Below are positions 27,252 through 35,706 of a stretch of DNA of 64,000 nucleotides, piece after piece. The notes beneath the pieces were generated by a model. That model saw only the letters and a list, made by a program, of their open reading frames with translations. It searched no databases and had not been told where the DNA came from. Numbering within the stretch: position 1 is the first letter of the stretch; every line of letters starts with the position of its first letter. The translations under genes were made by a program, and so were the position numbers. Where the stretch lies: assembly GCA_029719485.1 (NCBI GenBank), contig CP120722.1, positions 3,906,001 through 3,970,000 of the forward strand. The letters are read 5' to 3'. This DNA comes from Kiritimatiellota bacterium B12222. GTDB lineage: Bacteria; Verrucomicrobiota; Kiritimatiellia; SS1-B-03-39; UBA6053.

Positions 27252-28673
27252 ATGAAAAAACCCACCCGTCCACACATTCTGCTCATTACGACCGATCAAC
27301 AACGTCACGACGCCCTGGGCATCAATGGGAACCCCTACATCGAGACCCCCACCTTGGATGCACTGGCAGCAGGTGGGGTCAATTTTAAACGCGGATACGT
27401 CACCTGTCCCGTGTGTATTCCCGCCCGGCGAACTCTATTAAGCGGTCTGCATCCCAACAGCCACGGCCTGAAACATTATCAAGACGGACTCGACTGGGAT
27501 CCGGACTTCACCCTACCAGGAATCTTGGGTGATGCGGGATACCAAACCCAGTTGGTCGGAAAACTTCATATGCATCCCATGGGCAAACGCTACGGATTCG
27601 ACAATATCATCCTTAGCGAAACCTCAAACTCCCGCCCCACTTCGGAATTCCAACACCGCAATGATTATGTGCGGTGGCTCAAGGAACAAGGAATCGACGA
27701 CCATCCCGCCTCCCACGGCATCAGTGGCAATGGTCGCCTTGTCCACCCCTACCCCTTGGAAGAACGCTATCATCAGAACAACTGGTTGGCACGCGAGGCA
27801 GTACAATTCCTCACCGAAGATCGCGATCCAGAATCACCTTTCTTTTTACATCTCAGCTTTTTCCATCCACATCCCCCCTTCATTCCACCTCAAAGTTACT
27901 TAGACCGCTACACGCAAAAAGAGTTGCCGGCACCGACCTACGGCGAGTGGATCAAAGATCACGAAGTCAAACCAGGAAACCCGCAGGATGCGATCACCGG
28001 CCCCTTTGATCCGGAAATTATGAAACGCGCCACCGCGGGCTACTACGCGTTGATCAACCACATCGACGACTGTATTTCCCACGTGATCGAACGTTGGCGG
28101 GAATACGGCAACGACCGCATAAAAGATCCGCTCTACGTCATCTTCACCTCCGACCACGGCGAAATGCTCGGCGACCACCATCTTTTCCGTAAAAGTCTCG
28201 GTTACGAAGCCTCCAGCCATGTGCCCATGTTTATCACCGGCTTCAATGTAAATATTGAAAAAGGAACCTCCGAAGCCTTGCACAGTTGGGAAGACCTCCT
28301 CCCCACCATCGCCGAACTCGCGGGGATCGACCTCCCCGGCCCCGTCGACGGAAAAAGCATGGTCCCCGCCCTGCACGGAGACAAAACCACCGGACACGAT
28401 TGCATCTACGGTATGTGTGGTGGCGCAAACCACAACTACTTCTTGGTCAAAGATCAGCTTAAATACATCTGGTTCAAAAAATCCAACGAAGAACAACTTT
28501 TCGATCTCTCCAAAGATCCCAAAGAATGTTCAGACCTCTCCGCAAACGCTGACCTACTCGCTCCCATGCGCAAACTCATGTCCGAAAAAATGGACGACGA
28601 AGATCGCGCCGGCTACGTCTTGGAAAATCTGATCCCCTGCTGCAACCAGCCCCCCAAACAGTTTTTTCCATAA
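27252..28673 (+). CDS. Type I sulfatase
   Basis: 473 residues from ATG 27252; a TTG six codons earlier is less likely. Formylglycine-dependent sulfatase: the core motif CIPARRTLLSG (Cys55-x-Pro-x-Arg59) is the site converted to formylglycine by a maturase not seen here. TTDQQRHDALG supplies metal ligands, and FTSDHGEMLGDHHLFRK carries the second Asp-His metal site. No obvious signal peptide is present, so it may be cytoplasmic or exported by another route. It follows the FAD oxidoreductase by 60 bp. The substrate may be a sulfated glycan or choline-type ester; the sequence alone does not tell. Confidence 0.93.
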   Translation: MKKPTRPHILLITTDQQRHDALGINGNPYIETPTLDALAAGGVNFKRGYVTCPVCIPARRTLLSGLHPNSHGLKHYQDGLDWDPDFTLPGILGDAGYQTQLVGKLHMHPMGKRYGFDNIILSETSNSRPTSEFQHRNDYVRWLKEQGIDDHPASHGISGNGRLVHPYPLEERYHQNNWLAREAVQFLTEDRDPESPFFLHLSFFHPHPPFIPPQSYLDRYTQKELPAPTYGEWIKDHEVKPGNPQDAITGPFDPEIMKRATAGYYALINHIDDCISHVIERWREYGNDRIKDPLYVIFTSDHGEMLGDHHLFRKSLGYEASSHVPMFITGFNVNIEKGTSEALHSWEDLLPTIAELAGIDLPGPVDGKSMVPALHGDKTTGHDCIYGMCGGANHNYFLVKDQLKYIWFKKSNEEQLFDLSKDPKECSDLSANADLLAPMRKLMSEKMDDEDRAGYVLENLIPCCNQPPKQFFP

Positions 28674-28788
28674 ACGTCCGCGTCCATCGTTCAGGGGGTG
28701 GTTGATTCACGTCCCCCCCCTACAATTCAATCCAACGCTACGGCGCTATACTCGCCAAAGCTCAAAGCCTTGGCTGATGCGAATCCCA

Positions 28789-28817
28789 TTGACATACATA
28801 TCCTCTAGCAGGATACT
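28789..28817 (+). promoter_or_regulatory. Candidate promoter of the first 225-residue gene
   Basis: Consensus -35 TTGACA (28789-28794), 17-bp spacer, -10-like GATACT (28812-28817). The start ATG lies only 9 bases after the -10 box, so the mRNA would be almost leaderless. Confidence 0.55.
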
Positions 28818-28826
28818 GAAGGGATC

Positions 28827-29504
28827 ATGACACAAACACACGATCGCAAAGCTGGGTTTTCGCTGAAAGCACTTTTCATCAGCTTATTCTTTTCCTTCCT
28901 GTTGATCCTGTTCATCGTTCCTGTTCTCACCAAAGCATTAGAAACGGGCACCACTTCAAGATTACTTGCAAACGGAACCGGCATATATAAATCGCTTTTC
29001 GCTGAAATTGCAGATGTTCAAGCCTCGCTTTACAGCGAGGCCACCGTCGCACTTCCCCAGAGCTCAACCCACCCAACTGACCCCAAGTTAGAATTCGAAA
29101 CCAGCACAGACTATTTTGTGTTTTTAGTGAGTAACGATATTATTTCCGTGAATTGGAGCTATTTTGCAGGTCACGATATTCCTGCCGCAATCGGAAAATT
29201 TGATCCAGAGGATCTCAGTTCCATTGCCAATTTCAAAGCCGAAAACAATGCATGGGTGGTGGTTGCAGATTTAGAAGTTGACGATACCGGCAGCCCCTTC
29301 TTGATCACTAAAAACCTGCAGGGCCATTCCCTGGAAGATCACTTTGGAGATGAAGAGGCTCCCATCGTTACCGGACCACCCTACGGAAAAAAACAACTGG
29401 CCATCATTCGCATCGGCGGATCTGGAGAGTACATGACCAAACGAAACATCCTCTGGAAAAACATCAACCCCAACGAGACGGACAACCTAATTCTTCGTCC
29501 GTAG
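28827..29504 (+). CDS. Membrane-anchored protein of unknown function, pseudopilin-like, paralogue 1
   Basis: 225 residues. The N-terminus KAGFSLKALFISLFFSF resembles a prepilin signal (G/FSLxxL) but has Ala where prepilins have Glu5, followed by one hydrophobic helix (about 12-36). The periplasmic part contains ANGTGIYKSLFAE, STDYFVFLV, ENNAWVVVADL and SPFLITKNLQ. The last two are features I associate with pseudopilin-like proteins of Lentisphaerota and Kiritimatiellota. It is the same length as, and clearly homologous to, the next gene 91 bp downstream. Cleavage by prepilin peptidase is doubtful without Glu5. Function unknown. Confidence 0.65.
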   Translation: MTQTHDRKAGFSLKALFISLFFSFLLILFIVPVLTKALETGTTSRLLANGTGIYKSLFAEIADVQASLYSEATVALPQSSTHPTDPKLEFETSTDYFVFLVSNDIISVNWSYFAGHDIPAAIGKFDPEDLSSIANFKAENNAWVVVADLEVDDTGSPFLITKNLQGHSLEDHFGDEEAPIVTGPPYGKKQLAIIRIGGSGEYMTKRNILWKNINPNETDNLILRP

Positions 29505-29595
29505 ACCATAGACGCTCAAGCATCCCATTGAAGGGAGACCTTGAGCCTCCAAAGCCTTCATTGACTTTCAACGTCAGTATCCAGACATTAAAAAC

Positions 29596-30273
29596 ATGAA
29601 ATTTTCTTACGCACTATTAAGCACAATCAAAGTGCTCCTCGTAGTCATCTGCACTTTGTTTGTGATCTCTATTTTAATCCTACCAAATGTGGTGCGAAGA
29701 CACTCTTTAGAAAGCGCAAATCGTACCCGCTTGGTTGCAAATGGGGTAGGAATATATAAATCCATAATGGCCGAGTACGAAGATACGAGAATCTACAGCA
29801 CTGAAACCACCCTGGCTTTCCCCTTGAGTGCCACCAAGGATACTGAAGATGCTCTCGAATTTTCAAACAGTACGGACTACTTTGCATACTTGGTGAAAAG
29901 TGAAATCCTTGCAGTCAATTGGAGCTTTTTTGCAGCCTTAAAAGTACCTGCAGCTCCAGGGAAATACGACCCCTACCATCCTGATGAATCCCTCGAATCG
30001 TTTAAACCCGAAAACAATGCCTGGTGCGTCGTGGCAGATTTATCAATGGAACAGAACTGGACGCCATTTCTCATCACCAAAAATCTGCAAGCCTCTCAAC
30101 TAAAGGCATCCTATGCCGAAGACGATGCTCCCACCGTAAAGGGTCCACCCTATGAAGACGAAGCCATCGTGATCATACGCATGGGTGGTAGTGGAGAAGT
30201 CATGAGAGAAAGAAACATCCTCTGGAAAAACCTCAACCCCAACAAAGCAGCTAACTCCATCCTGAGACCCTAA
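29596..30273 (+). CDS. Membrane-anchored protein of unknown function, pseudopilin-like, paralogue 2
   Basis: 225 residues, tandem paralogue of the preceding gene. Shared blocks are ANG(T/V)GIYKS(L/I)(F/M)AE, (N/S)STDYF, VNWS(Y/F)FA, ENNAW, PFLITKNLQ, G(S)GE(Y/V)M and ERNILWKN(I/L)NPN. One N-terminal membrane segment (about 9-31), but the Gly-Phe prepilin cleavage motif is absent altogether. A TTGACT lies 30 bp before the ATG, again implying a very short leader. The C-terminal ends SNLILRP / NSILRP are the most conserved part and may be a binding or assembly surface (inference). Confidence 0.65.
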   Translation: MKFSYALLSTIKVLLVVICTLFVISILILPNVVRRHSLESANRTRLVANGVGIYKSIMAEYEDTRIYSTETTLAFPLSATKDTEDALEFSNSTDYFAYLVKSEILAVNWSFFAALKVPAAPGKYDPYHPDESLESFKPENNAWCVVADLSMEQNWTPFLITKNLQASQLKASYAEDDAPTVKGPPYEDEAIVIIRMGGSGEVMRERNILWKNLNPNKAANSILRP

Positions 30274-30314
30274 TTTTATCGTTCAGAGTTCTAGATTCAA
30301 CACCTGCTGATCAA

Positions 30315-30480
30315 GCACCAAAGCTGCGACCCCATACCAGCCAGGGGTGCAACCCCTGGAAACCATACCTCCAAAATACTCAGCACCAAAGGTGCGACCC
30401 CATAGCAGCCAGGGGTGCAACCCCTGGAAACCATAGCCTCAGAAAACCTAACACCAAAGGTGTGACCCTATAAAAGAAGC
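30315..30480 (+). repeat. 68-bp hairpin tandem repeat, about 2.4 copies
   Basis: Units begin at 30315, 30383 and 30451 (exact 68-bp period). Each has a small hairpin GCACC-AAA-GGTGC and a strong one CCAGGGGT-GCA-ACCCCTGG; the third unit is truncated after the first hairpin. It fills the 245-bp gap between the unknown paralogues and menE. It looks like a REP-type intergenic element, with no T tract for termination. The flanks carry no gene. Confidence 0.85.
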
Positions 30481-30518
30481 ACCCAAGAATTCATCAACAG
30501 ACTCTATACCCAGAAGGC

Positions 30519-31811
30519 CTAACTTTTCCCTTCTGGCTTCGATTTCACCAACGCTTTCAACGTCGGCTTCAGCCCCACCCCATCCGGCAATTTCTCATAT
30601 CGTACGGGAAGCATGTATCCAGGCAGTACAGACCTCAACTCCTGCTCCCACTCCTCCTGCCATTCCGCGTCTACCCAGGCTACTGGACGCTGTCCAAATT
30701 CTTCATCGTCCTGTGGACGCACCACAGCCTGTGAAATTCCCGGCAGATTCATCAAGGCCTGTTCGATTTGCTCCGGCTGAATATTTTCGCCACCCGATAT
30801 AAACTGACGGTCCATACGACCCTCCACATACAACACGCCTTCCTCTACGCGCCCGCGATCCCCGCTGTGCAACCAGCCCTCGGCATCGACAAATGCATCT
30901 GAGACCGAATCCCCTTTGATCCAAATTTCGCCCTCCGCTGAAATTTTCACTTCAGCATGTGGCATCACTCGCCCTGCCCCCTTCACCTCTTCCTCCGGAA
31001 GCGTCGAAGCAATTTGCGAAGCCGTTTCAGTCATGCCATAACTCGTCGCCAAAGGCAGGCCCGCAGATTTGGCTTGCGCGATTAAACGTTCAGGAACCGG
31101 AGCTCCACCCAGCAAAATACGTTTCAAGCCCTCCGGCGTCCCTTCTCGTAACAATCGAATCAATTGGGTCGGCACCAACGATAAATGAGTAGGAGAAAGC
31201 GATCGAATACTTGCAACAAGCCCCTGTCCCGCTTCCGGAAAAGCAACCGCCGCTCCTGCCAGTACACAGCGAAAAAGGATCGCAAGCCCTCCCACATGAT
31301 AAAAAGGCAAGGAACAGAGCCAGCGATCATCTGCGGTCAATGGCGCAAATGCATTTGCACTGAAAGCCGAACTCAAATGATGATCCAAACGATGGGGAAC
31401 CAATTTAGGCCTGCCACTGCTCCCCGAGGTAAACAACAGCGTCGCCATTTGTGCTGGATCAACCTCCGCATCCCCCACGTATTCGTTTCCGAGGGTCGGA
31501 AGTTCTCGATATAAATTTTCCGAATCCAGGAAGCCCAACAGTTCTTGGATCCGGCCTTCGGGTAAACGCAAATTGATCGGACAAAGTGTAATTTTCTGAC
31601 GCAAGCAGGCAAAAAGCAGACAAACCGCATCCGGGGAAACAGGTAACAGGATCGGAAAGCGTGAACCGGGTAGAAAACCAGCGTCAGCCAAGGCCGCTTG
31701 ATAGCCTGCACAACGCAAATCGGCCTCCAGAAAGCTAATGCTTTCGGAGGCCGAGATCAGAAAAGATCGATCAGGGTATTGCAGGGCTTTGGCACGCAAA
31801 GGACAGCGCAT
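30519..31811 (-). CDS. menE: O-succinylbenzoate-CoA ligase (AMP-binding)
   Basis: 430 residues from ATG 31811 with GGGAAAGGG upstream. Acyl-adenylating enzyme: the P-loop-like LLFTSGSSGRPKLVPHRL, the A5 motif TSYGMTETASQIA, the A7 region WLHSGDRGRVEEG and the hinge GRMDRQFISGGENIQPEQIE are all present. The short length (430 residues) and GGENI hinge fit MenE, which activates o-succinylbenzoate in menaquinone synthesis. Other men genes are not adjacent. It follows gltA by 21 bp on the same strand. A different acyl-CoA ligase role cannot be excluded. Confidence 0.78.
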   Translation of the reverse strand: MRCPLRAKALQYPDRSFLISASESISFLEADLRCAGYQAALADAGFLPGSRFPILLPVSPDAVCLLFACLRQKITLCPINLRLPEGRIQELLGFLDSENLYRELPTLGNEYVGDAEVDPAQMATLLFTSGSSGRPKLVPHRLDHHLSSAFSANAFAPLTADDRWLCSLPFYHVGGLAILFRCVLAGAAVAFPEAGQGLVASIRSLSPTHLSLVPTQLIRLLREGTPEGLKRILLGGAPVPERLIAQAKSAGLPLATSYGMTETASQIASTLPEEEVKGAGRVMPHAEVKISAEGEIWIKGDSVSDAFVDAEGWLHSGDRGRVEEGVLYVEGRMDRQFISGGENIQPEQIEQALMNLPGISQAVVRPQDDEEFGQRPVAWVDAEWQEEWEQELRSVLPGYMLPVRYEKLPDGVGLKPTLKALVKSKPEGKS

Positions 31812-31832
31812 GAACCCTTTCCCCAAACAAAC

Positions 31833-33128
31833 TTAGCGATTGTCCATACTTACAAAATCGCGCATGGGAGAACCCACATAAATCTGACGAGGACGGCAGA
31901 TGCGACGGTTTTCGTCACCGCGGAATTCGAGCAAGTGCGCCAACCAACCGGCCATACGACCCATGGTAAACATCACCGTGAACATCTCCTTGGGAATCCC
32001 CATCGCTTTGTACGCAATACCCGTATAGAAATCGACATTCGGATACAGATTGCGGGAAACAAAGTAGTCGTCTTCCAAGGCAATTTTTTCAAGTTCCATG
32101 GCTGTGTCTACCAAAGGTTCATCAACCCCTAGTTTCTCCAACAGATCATCCACCACACCTTTCGCAATGGTCGCACGCGGATCGTAAGTTTTGTACACCC
32201 GATGTCCAAAGCCCATGAGTTTGAAGGGGTCGTTTTTATCTTTGGCGCGCTCAATCACCGACGCGAGATCACCATCATGCATTTGGATATATTCCAGCAT
32301 TTTAATCACCGCTTCGTTGGCTCCCCCATGCAAGGGTCCCCACAGCGCACCAATACCACCGCCAATGGCCGCGTAGACATTTGCATCCGAAGAACTAATC
32401 ATCCTCACCGTGGATGTAGAACAGTTTTGCTCATGATCCGCATGAATAATCAGTAATTTCTCAAGCGCTTCCGCCATAATCACACGACGTTCCGCAGTTA
32501 AATCTTTTCCAAACATGGAGTGAAGGAAGTTTTCCGCATAACCCATCGTTGGGTCAGAATAGATATACTGTTTGCCACGTTTACGACGATAATCATGTGC
32601 GGCAATTAAGGGCGTTTTCGCAATCAAGCGCACCACATCCATATCCAAACGATAAAAACGCTCTTCACCTAAATCTCCGTAAAAGCCATTAAGTGAAAGG
32701 ACGACACTGGCCAAAACCGACATAGGATGAGAGCGTGAAGGATAATGATTCAAGAGATCCTGCAAACTGGGGCCTAAATAAGAATTTTCTGCAACTTGTG
32801 CATTCCACTGTTTGTATTCTGCTTTGTTGGGCAACTCGCCATTCATCAATAAATAGGCCACTTCCAAAAAGTTACAATGGGAGGCCAAATCTTTCAGTTC
32901 ATATCCACGATGATGAATGACCCCTTTCTCACCATCAAGAAACGTTATAGCAGAGGTGCAGCTTCCCGTATTCCCATACCCAGGATCAAGATTGATCATC
33001 CCGGTTTCTTTTCGAAGCTTCAGACCATCGATCGCTTCTTCATTCTCTACCCCACGGATGGTATCCATATGAAGGGTTTTTCCATTAACTTCCAGTTTAG
33101 CTGCGTCTTTTGTAAGTTCAATATTCAT
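31833..33128 (-). CDS. gltA: Citrate synthase
   Basis: 431 residues, type II hexameric-class citrate synthase (length and N-terminal beta domain typical of Gram-negatives). Catalytic His in HADHEQNCSTSTVR and the second His in MGFGHRVYKTYDPRA, with GALWGPLHGGANEAV between. It condenses acetyl-CoA and oxaloacetate. Start ATG at 33128. menE follows at 21 bp. Together with sdhCAB the window encodes two parts of an oxidative TCA cycle. Confidence 0.96.
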   Translation of the reverse strand: MNIELTKDAAKLEVNGKTLHMDTIRGVENEEAIDGLKLRKETGMINLDPGYGNTGSCTSAITFLDGEKGVIHHRGYELKDLASHCNFLEVAYLLMNGELPNKAEYKQWNAQVAENSYLGPSLQDLLNHYPSRSHPMSVLASVVLSLNGFYGDLGEERFYRLDMDVVRLIAKTPLIAAHDYRRKRGKQYIYSDPTMGYAENFLHSMFGKDLTAERRVIMAEALEKLLIIHADHEQNCSTSTVRMISSSDANVYAAIGGGIGALWGPLHGGANEAVIKMLEYIQMHDGDLASVIERAKDKNDPFKLMGFGHRVYKTYDPRATIAKGVVDDLLEKLGVDEPLVDTAMELEKIALEDDYFVSRNLYPNVDFYTGIAYKAMGIPKEMFTVMFTMGRMAGWLAHLLEFRGDENRRICRPRQIYVGSPMRDFVSMDNR

Positions 33129-33327
33129 GGTTTGATAGCTGTTTGTTTAATTAAAATAGTGAGAAAAAACTAAACACAATCGTCCAGAAAGGCAAGTGCC
33201 GTTTTCAAATAGGCTTTGCATATTCCCCCCTACCGTTCCTTATTGGCAATGAATATTATGCCTAACCCACTAAACTCAGCAAAAAACAGTTATTTTTCGG
33301 CCATATTGAGTATATTCACCAAAATCC

Positions 33328-33341
33328 ACCTCACGAGAGGT
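33328..33341. repeat. Short hairpin at the 3' end of the RAYT gene
   Basis: ACCTC (33328-33332), loop ACGA, GAGGT (33337-33341). It abuts and overlaps the TAA of the transposase gene by one base. A stem with the same two 5-bp arms recurs at 48832-48845. RAYT genes are commonly flanked by the hairpins they recognise, so this is a candidate recognition hairpin; the shortness makes chance possible. Confidence 0.45.
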
Positions 33342-34513
33342 TAATCCAATTCTCGCAAACACATCCAATCTCCCTGAGACACTTTGGGAGAAATACCCGA
33401 GCATTTTCGATTTTGGCTGAAATTATCGGGATAAGCCCTCATCAATTCCTCGAGGAATCCAGGACTTCCTACAGCAACCCCTTGCGTAAAGCTCCGGATT
33501 TTCTTTTGCAAATGTTCGTTAAACGGCACATCACCCATGGCTTCGTACTCAGCCAAAACTTGGGCAGGGTCCATGCCCTTTCTCTCCCTCGCTTTACGCG
33601 GAAGTGATTTATTTGCGGCATGACTTTCACCTTTATTCACCAGCCACAAACGATAAAACGCCTTCACATTAGACCAAGACGGAGCAGGCCTTTTCTCCGT
33701 AGACTCCCCCTCCGATATGCGCCCTGGGTCATCAGCGACCTTTTTCTCATAAAAATCCTTCTTTCGATGAAAACGCATCACATCAAGCGGAGCCTGCCCA
33801 TGAGCCACTCTCATCAACGCCGAAAGACCAGAGCGCGCGGACTCATCCCCCAAAATAGCGACCCCATAACCACTCCACGCATAATCAAGAGGATCCTTCA
33901 CGATCCCCGCCCGAAGAGGATTTAAATCAATATATGCGGCCACAGCCATCAACGCCAGCGGTTGATTATCCACCACAACCGACCGATATCGCGCATCCCA
34001 TAAGGTCCCTCTCCGTCCATGCGTCCGATTATACCAGCAGGTAAAAGACTGCTTTAACACCCGCATAAATTCAGACAAATCCCCCATTCTCGCCAACACA
34101 GCCGCATCCATATCTTTTTGCACTTCTTTCACCTGTAATGTATACGCCAGCTCCCAAGCCTCCACTTTAGGTTCAGGCCAAACCATCAATAGCTTCTCTT
34201 TAATCTGTTGATGATCCAAGTGCAGGTCCCCGGGCACCCACAGCATCATATGCACATGATTATCCATGATACAGTGGGTCAACACGGCCAAATGAGAGAA
34301 CTCCGCCCACTGCCGCATCATCCCCACAAACACCCGCTTCTCCTCATCCCCAAACAAAAACGCCCGCCCAGCCGTCCGACTCGTCACATGCACAAAATAC
34401 CCCTGCCCTTTCGGCAAAACCCGCAAGCCCCGATTCCGCCTCCTCCCCATCCCCGCCCACACACTCGGAATCGACTCAAACTTCCCTGATTTATCCAGCC
34501 ATACTTTATTCAT
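33341..34513 (-). CDS. REP-associated tyrosine transposase (Y1/HUH family)
   Basis: 390 residues from ATG 34513 (a GTG two codons earlier is also open). Single-strand DNA transposase of the TnpA-REP type. The HUH motif is in HCIMDNHVHMMLWV. The SFTCWYNRTHGRRGTLWDARYRS region matches the conserved RAYT block downstream, containing the catalytic Tyr candidate, and AYIDLNPLRAGIV is the usual third block. The C-terminal 150 residues are a longer extension than in E. coli RAYT. The gene is intact and isolated, without terminal inverted repeats of an IS. RAYTs are domesticated enzymes thought to spread REP hairpins; such repeats occur at 13.0-13.5 kb, 30.3 kb and 48.8 kb. Confidence 0.88.
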   Translation of the reverse strand: MNKVWLDKSGKFESIPSVWAGMGRRRNRGLRVLPKGQGYFVHVTSRTAGRAFLFGDEEKRVFVGMMRQWAEFSHLAVLTHCIMDNHVHMMLWVPGDLHLDHQQIKEKLLMVWPEPKVEAWELAYTLQVKEVQKDMDAAVLARMGDLSEFMRVLKQSFTCWYNRTHGRRGTLWDARYRSVVVDNQPLALMAVAAYIDLNPLRAGIVKDPLDYAWSGYGVAILGDESARSGLSALMRVAHGQAPLDVMRFHRKKDFYEKKVADDPGRISEGESTEKRPAPSWSNVKAFYRLWLVNKGESHAANKSLPRKARERKGMDPAQVLAEYEAMGDVPFNEHLQKKIRSFTQGVAVGSPGFLEELMRAYPDNFSQNRKCSGISPKVSQGDWMCLRELD

Positions 34514-34616
34514 GCCCACATGATAAGGACTTTATTGAGCCTGTGTCAACTATAAATCACCTGTTGTTTTATAGATTGTGATTGCTACAAAGCCCCATTT
34601 TTCATACAGAGTCCTT

Positions 34617-35657
34617 ATGTATATTTTCGATTACACTTTCACTGAATTGGAACAGATTTTAAGGGATGATCAGATTAATCCTCACCATACCAAGGCTCTG
34701 TGGGGATTTCTGTATCGTCATCGTGATCTGAATCTATTGCCGCCTCCACTGCGGCGGTGGATTGATATTCATTTGGGTGAAAATAAGCGTTTTGAGTGGG
34801 ATCCCATGGAAGTTGCGGATGAAATTCATAGTTCTGATGGGCTGACGCGTAAGTTTTTGTTGCGCCTCGGGGATGGTCAGGTGATTGAAACCGTTTTGAT
34901 GGGCTATGAAAAACGTCACACCGTTTGTGTGTCCAGCCAAGCGGGATGTGCCATGGGTTGTGTTTTTTGCGCCACAGGTCAAATGGGATTTGTTCGGGAT
35001 CTTCGTCCTGGGGAAATTGTGGCCCAAGTTTTACACGCCCGCAAAGTCCTCAAACGCTATCATCCTGACGCGAGTTTAAAAAATATGGTGATGATGGGCA
35101 TGGGCGAGCCTTTGAATAACTATGATGCGGTCCTCAAAGCACTGGAAATTATTTCAGACGAACGCGGGATAAGCATGACCGCCTCTAAAATCACCATTAG
35201 TACCGTCGGCGTCGTTCCCAATATTAAGCGCTTGGCCGAAGAAAAACACCCCTACAGTCTCGCCGTCTCTTTGCACGGTTCCAACGAAGAAGAACGAAGG
35301 GCTCTGGTTCCCGTCAGTAAACGCTGGCCATTGGACATGCTGGTTCAAAGTTGTCGCGACTATTGCGACAGCACCGGTAAAAAAATCTTCTTTGGCTGGA
35401 CTCTTATCGACGACAAAAATGACTCTCCTGAAACCGCTGAACGTTTGGCGCAACTGCTTCAAGGCATGGATGCCCATATCAACCTCATCCCTCTGAATCC
35501 TACCGCAGGATACAACGGAGAACCCAGCGAGTCGGGTAAAAAGTTTCAACAAATTCTGAGGCAAGCCGGTTTCCCCTGCACCTTCCGACAGCGAAGAGGG
35601 ATTGATGTCGCCGCAGGCTGCGGCATGCTCAAGGCAACCAAAGTGAAAGCGTCCTAA
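34617..35657 (+). CDS. rlmN: 23S rRNA (adenine-C2)-methyltransferase RlmN
   Basis: 346 residues from ATG 34617; an upstream GTG at 34578 is open but adds no family residues. Radical SAM enzyme with the cluster motif CAMGCVFCATG and the second catalytic Cys in GIDVAAGCGML. MMGMGEPLNNYDAVLKAL and TISTVGVVPNI are also RlmN hallmarks. It methylates A2503 of 23S rRNA and A37 of some tRNAs. It is divergent from the RAYT gene; a CTATAA/TTATAG inverted repeat lies between them (34550-34574). Confidence 0.96.
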   Translation: MYIFDYTFTELEQILRDDQINPHHTKALWGFLYRHRDLNLLPPPLRRWIDIHLGENKRFEWDPMEVADEIHSSDGLTRKFLLRLGDGQVIETVLMGYEKRHTVCVSSQAGCAMGCVFCATGQMGFVRDLRPGEIVAQVLHARKVLKRYHPDASLKNMVMMGMGEPLNNYDAVLKALEIISDERGISMTASKITISTVGVVPNIKRLAEEKHPYSLAVSLHGSNEEERRALVPVSKRWPLDMLVQSCRDYCDSTGKKIFFGWTLIDDKNDSPETAERLAQLLQGMDAHINLIPLNPTAGYNGEPSESGKKFQQILRQAGFPCTFRQRRGIDVAAGCGMLKATKVKAS

Positions 35658-35706
35658 CCCTCCCTCCCCTCTCCCCAAACGACGCTTTCCGACATATCTT
35701 CCTGTC

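Noticed and set aside
34550..34574. CTATAA/TTATAG inverted repeat between RAYT and rlmN
   Set aside because: Only 6 bp and AT-rich; too weak to call an operator or a transposon end.
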